This document shows positions 1 through 14,400 of a stretch of 64,000 nucleotides of DNA, piece by piece. A model generated the notes under the pieces. That model worked only from the letters and a program-made list of their open reading frames with translations. It did not search any database and was not told where the DNA came from. Origin of the DNA: Diadema setosum (Eukaryota > Echinodermata > Echinoidea > Diadematoida > Diadematidae); contig NC_092700.1 of assembly GCF_964275005.1 (NCBI RefSeq), positions 22,429,674 to 22,493,673 on the forward strand, given 5' to 3'. The first letter of the stretch is position 1. Each line of letters begins with the position of its first letter. A program made the translations under genes and the position numbers.

Positions 1-154
1 AGAAACAAGAGGGCTTCATTGATCTACAGTGACTCAAAATTTGTAGACTTATTGCTTTTGTGCCATACTCGTGTGTCGCTTTGAAGTTTTTAGCATGTGC
101 TCTCATAACCTAACTCTATGAAATTATTCATTTTTTGTTTTATTTTTTATTAAT

Positions 155-272
155 TTATGTGTCATCTTTATGCAGCAAATTGCTGCTATCATCTTCCAAG
201 ACAACAGCCAGAAAGATGTTTTTTGCACTGTCCACCATCCGGAGTACCACATCAATAGTATTGTGATCAGGG
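155..272 (-). CDS. possible alternative terminal exon of TUBGCP5
   Basis: Behind a T/G-rich acceptor (gtttgtag) an open stretch in the exact phase left by exon 14 encodes DVVLRMVDSAKNIFLAVVLE plus about 20 further residues, then stops at TAA 157-155. AATAAA-like sequences follow within 20 bases. It does not resemble the standard GCP5 continuation. It may be an alternative last exon, a remnant of another gene, or chance. Confidence 0.25.
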
Positions 273-347
273 CTACAAACAAAAACAACAACCAAACCTA
301 GAAAAAAAAATGAATCAAACATTTTAAAAAATGTACAGCAAAGAATG

Positions 348-446
348 TTCAGGTGCGAGTTTCTTCACTTTGTCTCCCTCTACAAATTAAATTTCTTAAT
401 TTGATAATTTGTAGAGGGAGACAAAGTGAAGAAAGTCGTACCTGAA
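348..446. repeat. near-perfect inverted repeat (hairpin, ~42-bp arms)
   Basis: Arms at about 349-391 and 403-446 share the core cactttgtctccctctac and its complement, separated by roughly 12 bases. It lies in a TUBGCP5 intron. It looks like a tiny foldback element or a hairpin RNA precursor; no target duplication was identified. Confidence 0.75.
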
Positions 447-1238
447 CCTTCACCCCTCTGAATAATATCTTTCTTTCAGCTAAGAATGTTGTTTCAAATT
501 TCAGAAATTGGAACATACCAAGGGTATTTTCCATTCCAATAGCACAATCTTACTGCTGATGCAGAAAAAAACATAAATAATACCCAAAGAACATACTAAC
601 TGGTGGATGTGTATGAAGCTATTAGCTATTAAAAGCGATGCTGCTCTTAATGGTAACTGACATGGAAAAAGTAGAAAACAAGCCAAACTTTGCTTACATT
701 TGACTGACAAAATAAATTGTAAACAGACGCAAAACTAGAAGCACTGTGAGAGCTTTCTACCTAACCATGTCCTCAGATCTAATTCAGGCAGATAAGAATT
801 GAGCCTTTCAAAACTTGTAGATCTGATGAACAATGTCGGCATAGGGCAGTACCCCCCCCCCCCCCCCCCATATGCCTGAATCCTTAGTCATACTGTATTA
901 TATGCCATATATATTTAGCAAGTCTTTTTTTTTTCTTTTTTTTTTTGCGAATCAGGACTTCCCAATGATTTTGCAAGTGGGTAAATTCATGATCATTGGA
1001 GTACAGTACTAAATGGAAAAATGTATGCAAGCATGACTACCTCATGTCGGGATCAGAGTCAATATTTTTTTGTGTGTTTTTAAATTGGAAAAGAGCACCT
1101 GACTCGGGAAATTTGTGAAAATAAAAAATTCATGAAATAGTCCGCGCAGACAGTAAATCATTCTACGCTGGGATATTCTGCCACCAAGATTAGACAAGTA
1201 GTAACTGTAAATCTTTTGAGGGCTTTTCAATTGCTTAC

Positions 1239-1491
1239 CCCTTGTACCCCCTGCCTTCCACTGGTGAGGAGCCTTGAAGCTCCCCCACGCCAACCTCGCT
1301 GATCCCCCTGGCGATCAGCGGGTCGTTGTAACCGCGGAGAGACAGCTGCCGCTGCACGACTTCCACCACGCTGGTTTCCGAGGACAGAGAGGGCGGTGTC
1401 TCCTTCGTGCCCCTTGCAGTCGTCCGAGGTTCCGGGAGTGACTGTTTGCCTGGTTCCGCAGGTAGACGAGGGATGTCAAACTTGAAGAAAT
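1239..1491 (-). CDS. TUBGCP5: TUBGCP5 exon 14
   Basis: 253 bp: FKFDIPRL, a linker, then VVEVVQRQLSLRGYNDPLIA, equal to the HDPLLAINF region. The acceptor catgactag|ATTTC is chosen because the frame from exon 13 needs two bases. Ends GG|gtaagc in phase 2. The next exon of the standard gene is not visible before the window edge. Confidence 0.8.
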
Positions 1492-4400
1492 CTAGTCATG
1501 AAAACATGTTGAAGTATAATTATGAGACTGATAAGACAAGCACCGACAAAAAAAAAAAAAACAACAGTCACTTGTTCTGTGTACTTGTACATGGTAAAAC
1601 TGATGTAGAGTGATATCAGAGCACATTGTTGAAAAAAAAAAATAAGCATCTCTTCATGAAGAAAAATAGTAAATGTTTTGACCACATTCAATCAAAAAGT
1701 AATTCCTACAGCATAGTGAGCTGAATTCCTTCGAAAACTACCTCTTCCCAAGAAGAATACTGTGGGATTGTAAAATCAGTTAATATTCATATCTCCAGAA
1801 CATATCATACCCTTCAAGACAAAGAACAAAACAAAACAAAATGAGACGAAGAAGCATCCCTATACCACCAATAATCAGAGAAATTCAGTTTATCACTTTA
1901 TCTCTTATTTAAGAGATGTTTCAACATTGTAAAATATGAACGGGATTGTTAGAATTGATTTCCTTAGACACAGTACCTCCAGTTTCTGCCGGCCCGGCTC
2001 TGTGCAGTTTGCCTGTAGACTCCAAGATCTCCATCGACTTCCCGGCAAGCAAGACGTGGGGCAGGACCGGCTGCAGAAACTCCGGCACCGCGTTGGGCGG
2101 CTCCCTCCGAGACGATCGGGAGGACCCCCGGGCCGAGCGCGACCTGTGATTGGCCGGCTGTGAGTAGACCGTTCCATCCGTCTCCTCTGTCGGCGGGAGG
2201 GACTGCAGGCTGAAAGCTTTCTTCCAGTAGTTCTCAGACCTGATACGGATCTCTTTATTTCTGAGGGTGAGTCGAAGCAAATGCAAATACGAAAGAAACA
2301 TACGAAATAAAAATGTAATATCTTGCAGTAGATCTGTTGGCTGATGGGTCTTTTCCTCCTTCCTTGAATGCCTTTAAGCCCTGGCTGGGTGCCTAGGGAT
2401 AAAAAATATTAAACTCTCCAGCAGGCAATTGTATTATAGGAATAACACACAAAATACTGGCACAATGCCATGTAATGAGGTACTACTGGTCATCTTATAA
2501 TAAACTCATTTCAGCTTAAAATTTTCCTAACCCTTCCATCCATAAGATTGCAGAGGAATATTGCAGCGAGGTAAGTGCAGTAAGGTATTGGTAACATTGC
2601 TGAGTGCAATTCAAAAATGAAAAAAGTAATAATGGCAATGTAACCCATTAATTAGGTTGAATTATAATTATCCTGAAAATATAACAGATTTTTTTTAGGT
2701 AAGTTTATTTCATAAAGACTAACTGACATTGCATGTGTAATGGATGAGACATTGTTTGCATGCATTCAGTGTCAAGTGTTGCAAATTGTTTTTGTGTTTT
2801 CTTGTTTCCATTTTGGCAAAGAGGCAACGAGGTAGGGGGGTATTTTTACTACTAAAGCATGTTCTCTGCTCGAGCGAGGCGCTGCGCAGCTGGAAAGTGA
2901 TGACGGAAACAAAAGGCTTTTATATTGGGATACTGGGTGATTTTCAACATACTCGTATCACTGGAAATGAGCTGCTTGCAAGAGGTCTGCACTCTAGAGT
3001 CTAGGAGTGCTTTTCTAGTTCAGCATGTTATTGAATGTGAGGATGTGGTAGAATCACTGCTGTGGATACCTGTGTATTGCAAACTCCCTGGCTGGGTCTG
3101 AGAGAACCCCGTGGGTGAGCCACTTGCTGATGAAGCTGATGTAGGGTCTGGTGGTCGCTGACCACAGGTCCCAGAGAAGGTCCAGCTGATGAGTGACCAG
3201 CCACAAAAACAGATCAATAAACTCCTACATCAAAACATATGGAACTTTTATGACAGTACTACAACATGACTGCTGTTCCAAGGTAGTGCTGCACTGTAAA
3301 GTACAGAAGGAATGTTATTCTACTTCAGGAACATCTGCTCACATACACATAAGTCAATAAGTTAGCAATAAATCCTGTGGACATAAGTAAGTCACTTTTA
3401 TTAGCTGCAGTCTCAACAACAAGCACTGCATACCACTCTCACTTGTGGCTGTGATAATTAATGCTCAACTAGACAACACTGAATAAACACTGAGTGTAAT
3501 GAAAGTGAGTCCTACAGCTGCAACCGAAGGTGTCACAGGTACCAGCATGCTGTAATGCCGTATTTATCTTTTCTGTAAATAAACTAGCCAATATTTGAGG
3601 CCGTATTCAACATTTGGGTGCAGTTAAAGGGATAGTATCGTTATTGGTTGAGACGAGGACTCAGATTTCAACTTTTTGCAAGATATTCAGAAATACTCGG
3701 CAACCACTTAATGAAATGCTTAAGAGCATACAATTCTAAAAGGAACTCAAAATTATTTAATGAAACTTGGTTTTAAAATGACTGAGGTATCCACAAACAA
3801 AGTAAAGCAAAGCGATCCTAATGAAAGGTACGTCCCACCTTTTTATCAGGATTGCTTCGTCATAGAAATCTCTGTCATTTCAAAACCAATTTTGATCAAA
3901 CAATGAATTCCTCTTAGAAATCATATATGCTCTTTCAAATTTCATAATCGGTTTCACATAATCTGAAAATAAATCATCATCAAAAAATGTTGGAAACCCG
4001 AAGCCCTATCTCAGCCAAAACATTACCATCCCTTTTATAATACATTGACAATTATGGGGCATAAAAAAGGAGCTTTTTGACCAGGATCCCACCTGTTTCT
4101 CGGCCCTGAAGTCCAGGCAGTAGTACTCCTTGATGGCAGCCTGCAAGACCTGGAGGAGGAGGAAGACGCGATGGGAGGGAATCGCCACGGCAACCTCCTC
4201 CACCCCTCGCCGACAGACGTCGTAGGCCAGGTGGAGGCGCGGCCGCCACGAGCCCAGCCAAGCCATGAACACGGTGAGGGTGTACGTCTCCTCTGAGGGG
4301 AACATAAAATGGTGGCATGGATGAAAGTGAATTCACACAAATCAAAAAATTCCTTGACATCCTTAATAATTGTATTTCTCACTCATCTCATCCTCACACA

Positions 4401-5448
4401 CACACACACAAAACCTACTATGACACCCTTTTACATAACATTTTTAATTTGGAAACACAATTATGTATTTGAATATTTATAATATAGACAAGTTACTTTC
4501 ACTGTCAATTCTTATTCTGTAATTTGTTTTTCCAAAATGTGCTGCCCCTGAAACTGTACTGTAAAAGCTGTTATTTTCACTAAGGTTTAATTTCTAAAAA
4601 TTCAGCAAATTGCAATTGGGCCGTAAATTTGACAAAACGCCAAAATGAAGTGAACAGACAGGCATTAACAGTGCACTAAAAACTGCCTTGGTATTAAATC
4701 ACGAAAACATCTTGCGAAAATGTCTGTGACCACCTCATTCACAAAAGTCTCTGTCCCTGAAAATAACAGCTTTTCAAGACAATGAATCTGTTCGCATGAT
4801 ACAATAAACTAGCACATTCCTGTTTAACATAAAAATTCCAGTTTGAAGTTCAGCATAGATATCATACACCTTGGCTGGCTACATAAAAATCACTGTTTTA
4901 CCAGTGGTGTGTAGAAATTGTTAAACAGAGGATTTAAACCTTCAGAAGATCACTATTTTTCAAAATACCATAAAAATCTATTGGAAAATAGCTGCAAAGA
5001 TTAAAGAAAAAGCTAGTCTGCTTTACCTTGGGCCACAATTTTCTTTTCCTCTTTTATGAGGTCTTCTCTGAATGACGAAATGAACTCGGCAAGGGCTTCG
5101 GCGAAAGCCTCATAGGTCTGACATGTGAAATAGCCAGGCGCGTCCGGCGGTTGGCCGAAAACGTCTCCATTACGCCCTGCGGCGCTATCGCGGACAACGT
5201 CCGGAAGAGAGTTCAGCGGCCTCCCTGGGGCTGTTTCCAGATCACCCACGGATGGAATTCTACCAGAGGATCGCACTGGCCCGAGGGCATCTTTGTGGGT
5301 GGACAGAACAGGAACAAGAGAAATGAGACTGAATACATGTGCACGATACAACAGTACATTAATACTACAAACAGAGTTGATCTCGTCTCTCTCACTGGCA
5401 ATCAGCCTGTTTACACAAAACTTTGCTATACATATTACATACCGGTAC

Positions 5449-5493
<45 letters not shown>

Positions 5494-8400
5494 TCTGTGC
5501 TACTTGAACATAACAAATTTCATTACATTTCATTACATTTTTTTTTTCAATTTTGCTCTTCTATGACATAAATTGTCTCTGAGTGCTCTTGAAATCTTTT
5601 TATTTCTTATTTACTTTTTTATTGAATAGGTACGTACAGTTTCAATCTTTTGTGTTACTGTAAGTGGATATTTTTGTGTTAGTTTTAATTTTTTGCATTC
5701 TGCCGAGTAAGAAGAATTTCGCATGTTTTTAATACTAATAATTGATGTAACAACTAGAAATATTCCTGTGAAAATAATAGTTTCTGCTGGAGCGAAATGC
5801 ACCAAAATTTCTACACTGCCAAAATTTCCACTTTTACAGTATTTCATCATCTGTACAATATTCACAGGCATACACTTGATCAAGTCATATCACTAGGAGG
5901 AATATTTTGTGTGTGTAATTGCCAACTTTTATATCTGTTCCACTGAATAAAAGCCACAGTTGTAGTAAACGAAAAATGCATACGTTTTGTGTGTGTAGAC
6001 AGCAAGACTAGAGCAAGAGAGAGAGGGCATGTACTGTCGACATTGATATAATACACGTAAAATACATACAAATTTCCAAGCAGTCTACAGTACCCAGTCA
6101 TGGATTACTACGCAATGTTGTATGGCTTACTCTGTGGGGAGGCTTCCTCTTTCTCGGAGGAGACGGAGCCCAGCCGCGTGACCCTTTGTGACCTCTGACC
6201 TTGGCAGTAGGTCATGGGGTGCGCCCTCATGCGGTCGATGAAGGACTGCAGCCGCAGGAGCTGGGAGCCCAGCTGTGCCAGCTCTCTCGTCATGCCCGTT
6301 AGGGCAGCCTGAGGGCAAGATTAGTGGACAGATCGATACAGTCACAGTAATGTTCACGAGTTTTCAGACTTAAAGGAAGACTCCATATGATTTTCAGACT
6401 TTTACATTTTAACAACTATAAAATGGTTTTACTGGGTACAGAGTTGCATAATTTACAGTTACTGGGATGAGGAATAAGAATGTTTGCGCAATTTATAACA
6501 CATCACAATGAACGAGCATGATGACATAGCAGCTTCACTATAGGAATGCACAAGTGGGGGCTCAAGGAAGCAGAGCAAAAGAAAGCATGCATACATTCTA
6601 CATAGGTGAACTTGAATAAAGCAAGCCGTATATAAATGGACTACAAACTAAATTGCTACATTTCTGAAATATGTGAACCTCTTATAGCATATCGTCGCTG
6701 GGGCGATAAGACCTCGTATCTGCAAAATGTCAAATGTTCAGGAGAGCCAAAAAACATGGCGGCCAAAGCACTGTGGCGACTGGGATAGCCTTTCCTTTGA
6801 CATGCCGTGGTGGCTTCATTTTTGGAGTAAGACAGTTGGGATTTGGACAGGACATCACTTAACCCATTATTTGACCATTAATCCAAAAAACTTATTTTCA
6901 CCAAAATTGCAGATACAAGGTCTTATCACCCCAGCGACGATATGTCATCATCCTTGTTCAGTGCAATTTGTTTTGGTTTATTTTTTTCAGGATATTACTT
7001 TCTCTGCTCAAGTACCGCAGTAAATTCTACAAATCCATACATGGAGTTGTCGACTAATGTACACTACATGATGTGAAATTTCATGAAAATTGTCTCTTCT
7101 TCCCCTTTAAGACACAACTTGTTTGTAATGTTCCTGAAAATCATTACCACATGTGTCTACAGTTACGTACACTCATACGGTCAAGTCACTGAAATCCATC
7201 CACTGAGTGAGTACGAACTACGGATGTACAATGTAACTGATATACAAATAGTGAATGGTCACGAGTGCGATGGTACAAGATTTTGCACGAGGTAAAAGAT
7301 AGAGGCGCTCTAATCAACAAGGCGAAGCTGAGTTGAATAGTGCACCTCATCTTTCACCGACTGCGAAATCTTGCTCCATTGCACCAGTAAAGGCCATACA
7401 CTATTTGTTTTATACAAGACCTCGATTCTTGAATTTAGTACAGAAATGGCAACAAAATTGCACTGCTGACAGCCACAGCATGCACTGGAACTTTTAACTT
7501 AATGTCACATGATGGGCAATCAACCAATCAGATAGCTACATTCAAATTAGGTGTTGTATAATGATCAATGTAACAGCTGTATCACAAGATCCAGAGATCA
7601 AGCTACGTAAGCTCCACCTTCCTAATCAAGTTTTTAGATACATGTCAAAGTGTGAAGACACCTTAGGACCACTTCTTTTTACATTGCTTTTGAATATCTC
7701 AGCCATTTCAAATTTTCATCAAAGAGACTTTTAATCCCTTTTACAATTATATGAAGAGTTTGTTTGAAAAAACCAATAAGTCCATTTTTGAAGATTTCGA
7801 AGTACGGTCTCTGTCATAAAGTACAAAATAACACCTTTTAAATGATATATTGTTCACTACATCTAAAGGTACATTTTTGAAGTTATAGTCAAAAGAAGCA
7901 AAAATTTTCTCATTATTCTCTTTATTTTTCTTGACCTTTAATCGCAAATATCTCCATTTGACAAATATGGACTTATCGGTTTTTGCAAACAAACTCTTCA
8001 TATGCTCTTTATTATTTCATAGAAATGGTTTCTTAATATCTCACAAAAAGTTAAAACCTGAATTCCCTTCTCAACCAAAACTACACCATCCCTTTAACTG
8101 ACATAAAATGCCTGAAATGATGAAATCACATTGATAAACGTACTGGGGTCAAATGGGAAACTTGCAGGTCGTCTCTTGGTCTGTACACATTCTCCTCCAG
8201 CCTGTAAACAAAGGACTTGCCAGCACCCAAGAGCATCCTATCGATACAATACAAAACAAAACCAACAACACGGAAGAATTGCATGAGTGCATATTTCAAG
8301 GTTTGCAGGGGGGAAACACTACTTTAATAGCAATGTTGCAAGATAAGCAAATTAAAACTGACACACAAATATGAAGGTGCTCTTTTATTATCACTTCTAT

Positions 8401-11400
8401 AGTGTACTGTAAACGTCAATATTTTCGCGCGATTAATTTTTCGCGCTGAGCGGCTCGAAAACCTATTCGCGGGTTCTTAAATTTGCGCTCCGCAGCAGGT
8501 TACTTTACTGTAGTACACATTCACTGCTTTCATCCAAAGCCTCTGCTACATAGCTTGCTATGCCAGCGTACGACAAGCGACGTAGCGAGCGGCTCGACTG
8601 CGAGTACTAGCACTCAAATACGTAGTACAGCTGTGACTCTAGTACCGTAGTCACGGGGGACTGTAGCATCGATGCGTGCGGTGCACACATGCATGCTACA
8701 GTACACAGCAATCTAGGGTATCGTCTCTTCGCACAGTACTAGTAGCGTAAACATGCCTGTACTTATACGTAGCAGTATCATGGATGAAGCGCACACAATT
8801 CATCCCGTTCAAAATGTGCGTAGAAAATTGTGAAGATACATTCGCGCGTTTTTGAATTCGCGCTAGCCGAGCGTAGCGCGAAATCCGCGAAAATTAATGT
8901 ACCGCGAAAATTTCCACGTTTACAGTATGTGGATGTGTCTAGTTGTTGTTGTTTTTTTCTCTGCATTGATTACCTGGAAAATATGATCTGTAATTTGTTT
9001 TTTCTTTCTTCTTTATGAAAAGGTTAGGGGTATTTCTGTAGGTTTTTAAATTTTTTTTCCTCCTTGCTTTAATTACATTTTCCTCTTGATTGTGAAATAA
9101 TATCTTCAGAAAATAACTATTCACAAGAAAGTGAGGATGCATTTGTGAGGTGAACTAAATGAAATATATGAGCAGTAATCTCTTCAATTTACTCTTCATA
9201 CATCTCCTGGCATTGGAAAACAATTGGCATTGTCAATAATTGTCATGTGTTTAATTTGATTAATGTGTTCATTTCATTTGTACATAGAATACCCGGTTAA
9301 TATCAATGTAACCGGATTTTTTTATTTTTTATTTTTTTTTTTTTACTATTGGACCCCTTTGAAAATCAGCACTTGCTGAAAAGGCTTCCACCCCACAGTG
9401 GAGATGAATTCATTTCATATTTTAGTTAGTAGTCTTTGATCAATATATTTTTTCTTTTTTTTTTCTTAAGTCTCAGCCTTTATTCTCTCTTGCACTGTCA
9501 CCTGCACACACGACGCACTGTCACTCGCACACACCTACACTTCTATTGTCTACTATACCATGCAGTAGTCAATGGTGCAGCGTGCTGTTTTTTTTTTCTA
9601 GTTTTAAAGCGCCAAGTCAGTATTTTTCCTTTCTTTTTTTTTTTTCTTTTTTTTCTTTTTTCTCTAGCAAAATGTGTTTCGTGTATTAAGATTAAGAGTT
9701 TTATGAGTACATATATAATTGGTGTTGTATTATATTGGTATCACATATTCAGATAGGGCCTCATCCACGTCAAGCTCTGCTTATGATGACGGTCCCCTGT
9801 ATTGATTTCTCCTTTGTTAATAGATACAGTATGCCTTAATATGTTATTTTGATTCATATGTCACTTCAGACTAATGTTGTTACGCAAATTATATATTTTT
9901 TGTATTGATTTGTATGTTATCTGAATCATTCTGTTTTCATTTGCAATTGTATTTGGAGAAAGAAAATGCAAAAATAAACCAAACAAACAAACAATATCAT
10001 GTCATGTCATGTCACATATCATATATCATATCATATCATATCATCATATCAAATCCTCTGATGTCAGGTTCACTGCCAAAACATCATCAAAGAAAGCGAT
10101 GATAGGATGTTCTTGGTCGTTACTAGTGCACAGTGGAGAACTGCCTACTGTATGTCCACTCACCATATGGACTCCCTGATGATGTGGCTCTCTGTAACCT
10201 GAACCCTCTGGCTGCCGGAAGGAAAAGCTTGCCTCGACTCTTCCACTACTTCCCTGCAAAGCAGTGAAGGAATAAATTCATGGCTAGGAATAAATTCATG
10301 GCTAAAAAGGGCATTGTTTAACAATGGTTCCAATTCAGTAAGACCTGCATTGCATCATGTTCCAAGCTATCAGTGCCTCACTTTGATATTGTGGGAAACT
10401 GAAACTGAAGCTGTGAAAAAGATTGCCCTTGATGTACAATATTTTTTAAATATTTCAAGAGAGTGGCCATCCTTGGTCATACATACCATACTCAATATCT
10501 TCTCACAGACAGGAGTTTTGGAATCCAGTGTACACCAAAAATGGCTTGTTAGCATGGTAGCATTTCTTCATAGATACCTCACTAGCAAAAGCAAACTTCA
10601 AAAATGTTTGTACAGCCACAATGTAAAAATAAACAAACAAACAAACAAATTAAGAGTACAGAACATACTTCAGATTGAATTTCAGTGAAATCTTTGATGG
10701 TTAAGATCAGTGCTTCTTTGGCTAAATCAGCTTATCTTGGCAAAGTTACATTGCAGCCCAATACAATGTCAAATATCTACGTGCAATACTACTGCCCAAA
10801 TGTCATAGGATTTGCTATTAAACTTCATGACAGTATCATTCTTTAGAAAGTGTTGCCTGTAAACATTGGACCAAAGCTTTTCAAATACCAGGTACTATTT
10901 CAGGTTCTGATAATACAGCACTCACCAATGCCTGGCCATCCTGTTGCTAAGGTGGTTGCTATGCACCGGGATGCCCTCCCCGTCTCCGTCCCAGTATTGG
11001 TCCACCACCAGATCAGCCAGCTCCATCCACTCTGCGCTCTGCAGCCCCGCCCTGTCTCTGAACCTTCCCAGGGTGGTCGGGCGCTGCAGACCTGAACCAG
11101 CTGGAGCGAGACGCTCTTGGCCAGCCATACTCTCTTCGTCATCCTCCTCCTCTTCCTCCTCTTCTTCAGACCACTCCTAGAGACCAGAATGAACAGGGCT
11201 GGCAATCATCATTGATTTGTACTGTGAAGTACTGTTGGGTATTGGCAGTCATGGTTGATGATGCAAAACAAATATACAGTGTAATCCATAAAATCAACAG
11301 TGGGGATCATCAACCTGGAACACACACACTCTGCACTTGGGTCTGTTCATTAATTATAAAGCTATCTCAGCCCTTTAAAAAAAGAAAATAAAATCTAAAC

Positions 11401-14400
11401 AATATTTAGCATTTTGGCTGAGAAAATGCACAGTCATTTCACACAAGTAATGTTACCTCTTACACTCTAATGGTAATAACAAAAACCATAATAGATGTAC
11501 ACAGCAATGCAGGCAGGTGACTTCTTGATTAATTAATTAATTCTTGAACCTGCAGCCTGGCTAGATTCACAATTTGAATGCTAGAGGAGAGGATACCTAC
11601 AACATTTATGGTTACCATGGATTAACATTGTATCAGTTACAACATCAACATGCATGTTAAAGTCTTGCCTCAACAAAAACAGAAAAAACCCCAGAAATGT
11701 TGCTATGGCGACTGGCATGCCTCCGCCATAATGTATGATTCTCCTAATAGGTCAATATAGTACGTATTGACAATGTGTGATGACAGTTTCATCTAATTGG
11801 CAAAATATCAAAATGACATGTTATAATGTGTTGAGTGTTCACTTTCCATGAATTAGGTTATAATTGGATGAATGGCTAAATTTTCTTTAAAGAGTGCATG
11901 TATTTGGGGATTTGAGGACTTATACTTGAATTTTGACCCTTTGTAAGTCTATGCATTGAGTAATTTTCAAAGTATAGAGAAAAAGTGTAATTTCTGTATT
12001 AAATAGTAAATTGTTAGCATTTTCACCTGGCCTTTGACCCTTGACCCTATGACCTTTATGCCTCCGGCGACACTTTGTGGCGGAGGCATAAAAATGAAAG
12101 ACAGAATCAACAACAATCTTGTTTTGTTTTGTTTTTTGTTGCTTCTTTCTTCTAATAGCACTGATTTGAATTGAAATATGAAAAGGTCCTTGGCTCACCT
12201 CATCTGAAGACTCTTGAAATGATCTGATTGGCTGCAATCCTTCCAACAAGAAGCTGGCCCAGTCAAACTTCTGCTCAGGTGCTTGATTTATTATCAAAGG
12301 CATAGAATAAGGAGGAGAATTGTTTAATGAAATTCGACACCACATTCAAGTTTATGCCAAAGGACAGAAATCGGATGAACAGAACGGTTGGGGTTTCATC
12401 AAAATCATGTACACATTATTGACAAGATGAAATGATATGAATTCTAAAGCTTCATATCGTCACTGGGGCGACAAGACCTCGTATCTACAAAATGTCAAAA
12501 TGTTCAGAAGAGGAAAAAAAAAACAAACAAACAAACATGGCAGCCAAAGCACTGTATCCAATGGGATAGACATTCCTTTGACATGCCATGGTGGCCTCAT
12601 TTTGGGGGTAAGACAGCTAGGATTTGGACAGGACATCACTTAAATGATTATCTGACCATTAATAAAAAAAACTAGATATATCGCTACGGCTACTGATATG
12701 CCTCCGCCATAATGCATGGTTCTCCTAATAGGTCTATAGTACAATGTCTTGACAATGTGTGATGACAGTTTAACATAATTGGCAAAATATTAAAATGACA
12801 GGTTTGACACAAATGTGCTGAATGTTCACTTTCCTAGAACTAGGTTCAATTGGATGAATGATTAAAATGTCAGAGTGCAGATTTTGGGGGAACTGATGAT
12901 TTTTACTTGACTATTGACCCTTTTATAAGTTTATGCATTGAGTAATTTTCAAGGTATTGAGAAAAATTATAATTTCAGTATCAAATGGGAAAATAGCATT
13001 ATCTAAACCTGGCCTTTGACCTTTGACCTCACAGTTCCAAAGAGAATCACTGTTAGGTTAAACATGCATAAATATGTAAGTTTCATGATGATACCTTGAG
13101 TTACTTTCGAGATATGGAGGAAAAAGTGCAATTTAGCACTTTCACTTGACCTTTTACCTTTTGACCTTTGACCTTTTGGCAAGAAACTTCCCCAAAAATA
13201 TATATTGGGTAATACATGCCATACATCAAGTTAAAAAAACAAAAAACAAAAAACCTTCAGGCATATTGCATTTTAAGGAAAGTAGTGATATTTTGAGGAG
13301 TTGACCTTGACCTTTGACCCCCTGACCTTTGACCCATGACCCCCAACTTCCCTAGATAATCACTGCCCATCGGTACAAGCATATATACTAAGTTCCATGA
13401 GAATACCTTGAACCATTTGCAAGATATGGAGAAAAACATGAAATTTCAATGTTTTTTTCACAAAATAACCTGTGACCTTTGACCTTTGACCCTGTGACCC
13501 TAAAATCCACACAAAGTATTATCCCCCAAGGATATACCCTCATACCAAGTTTGATGTAAAACCACCACACGGTTCTTGAGATATCGACAAAAACAAAACG
13601 GGACGGACGGACGTACGGACGTACGGATGGACGGACGACCCGAAAACATAATGCCTCCGGCCACTTCGTTGCGGAGGCATAAAAAAATCATTTTCACCAA
13701 AATTTCAGATAGAAGGTCTTGTCACCCCAGCAACGATGTATTTCCATGAAACAGCAATACTGGTCAAAACTACATTACTGCAAATCAGCAAAGGGAACAA
13801 TGTTGCCAATTCAGAACATCTCAGTTGCAATGTGCACAAAAATATCAAACAGCCAGGTTATCAATGTTTGGTTCAACAAATGAAAAAAAAAAAAAATCCT
13901 CCAACAGCCCTTTCCTAATCATAAAACAGGTTAATTGGTACAGCATTCATTAATTTGAATAAATATGCAGCACCTGCTGATAAGGATCAGAACCAACACT
14001 GACACGGCTATTGGACAAAAGCTTGGTAGTCTAGTGGACATGACAACTGCCTTGTGGTCAGGGGGTTGTGGGTTTGAATCCGAGCCAGGTATGTATGCCC
14101 ATGATTTTTATCATAACTACTTCTAAAAACACTGAATAATGCTTTCTACAATGTAATGTCAATGAAGGGCAATTTGTCAATCACTTGCATTTCTTTCCCA
14201 CATATACAGTAAGACATCACTGACAGATTGAAATTTCTGTAGAATTATACATGAGGAAGTTGAAACTATACCTTCTACTTTTGGTGGCCTCTCGCGCAAG
14301 ACTGTGTTTGATGGAGAATGCGACAGATTGAGCAAGAAGGACAGAACCGCATAGTGAGCTTCACTCTGTAGAGATCACCATATCAAGAAAAGGAATGGAA

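Noticed and set aside
5013..5516. 167-residue protein across the (CA)n tract
   Set aside because: Only 5027-5290 is exon; upstream of the acceptor the frame is intron and microsatellite.
14021..14090. functional tRNA gene
   Set aside because: A and B boxes are present but the acceptor arms do not pair well and a SINE-like body follows.
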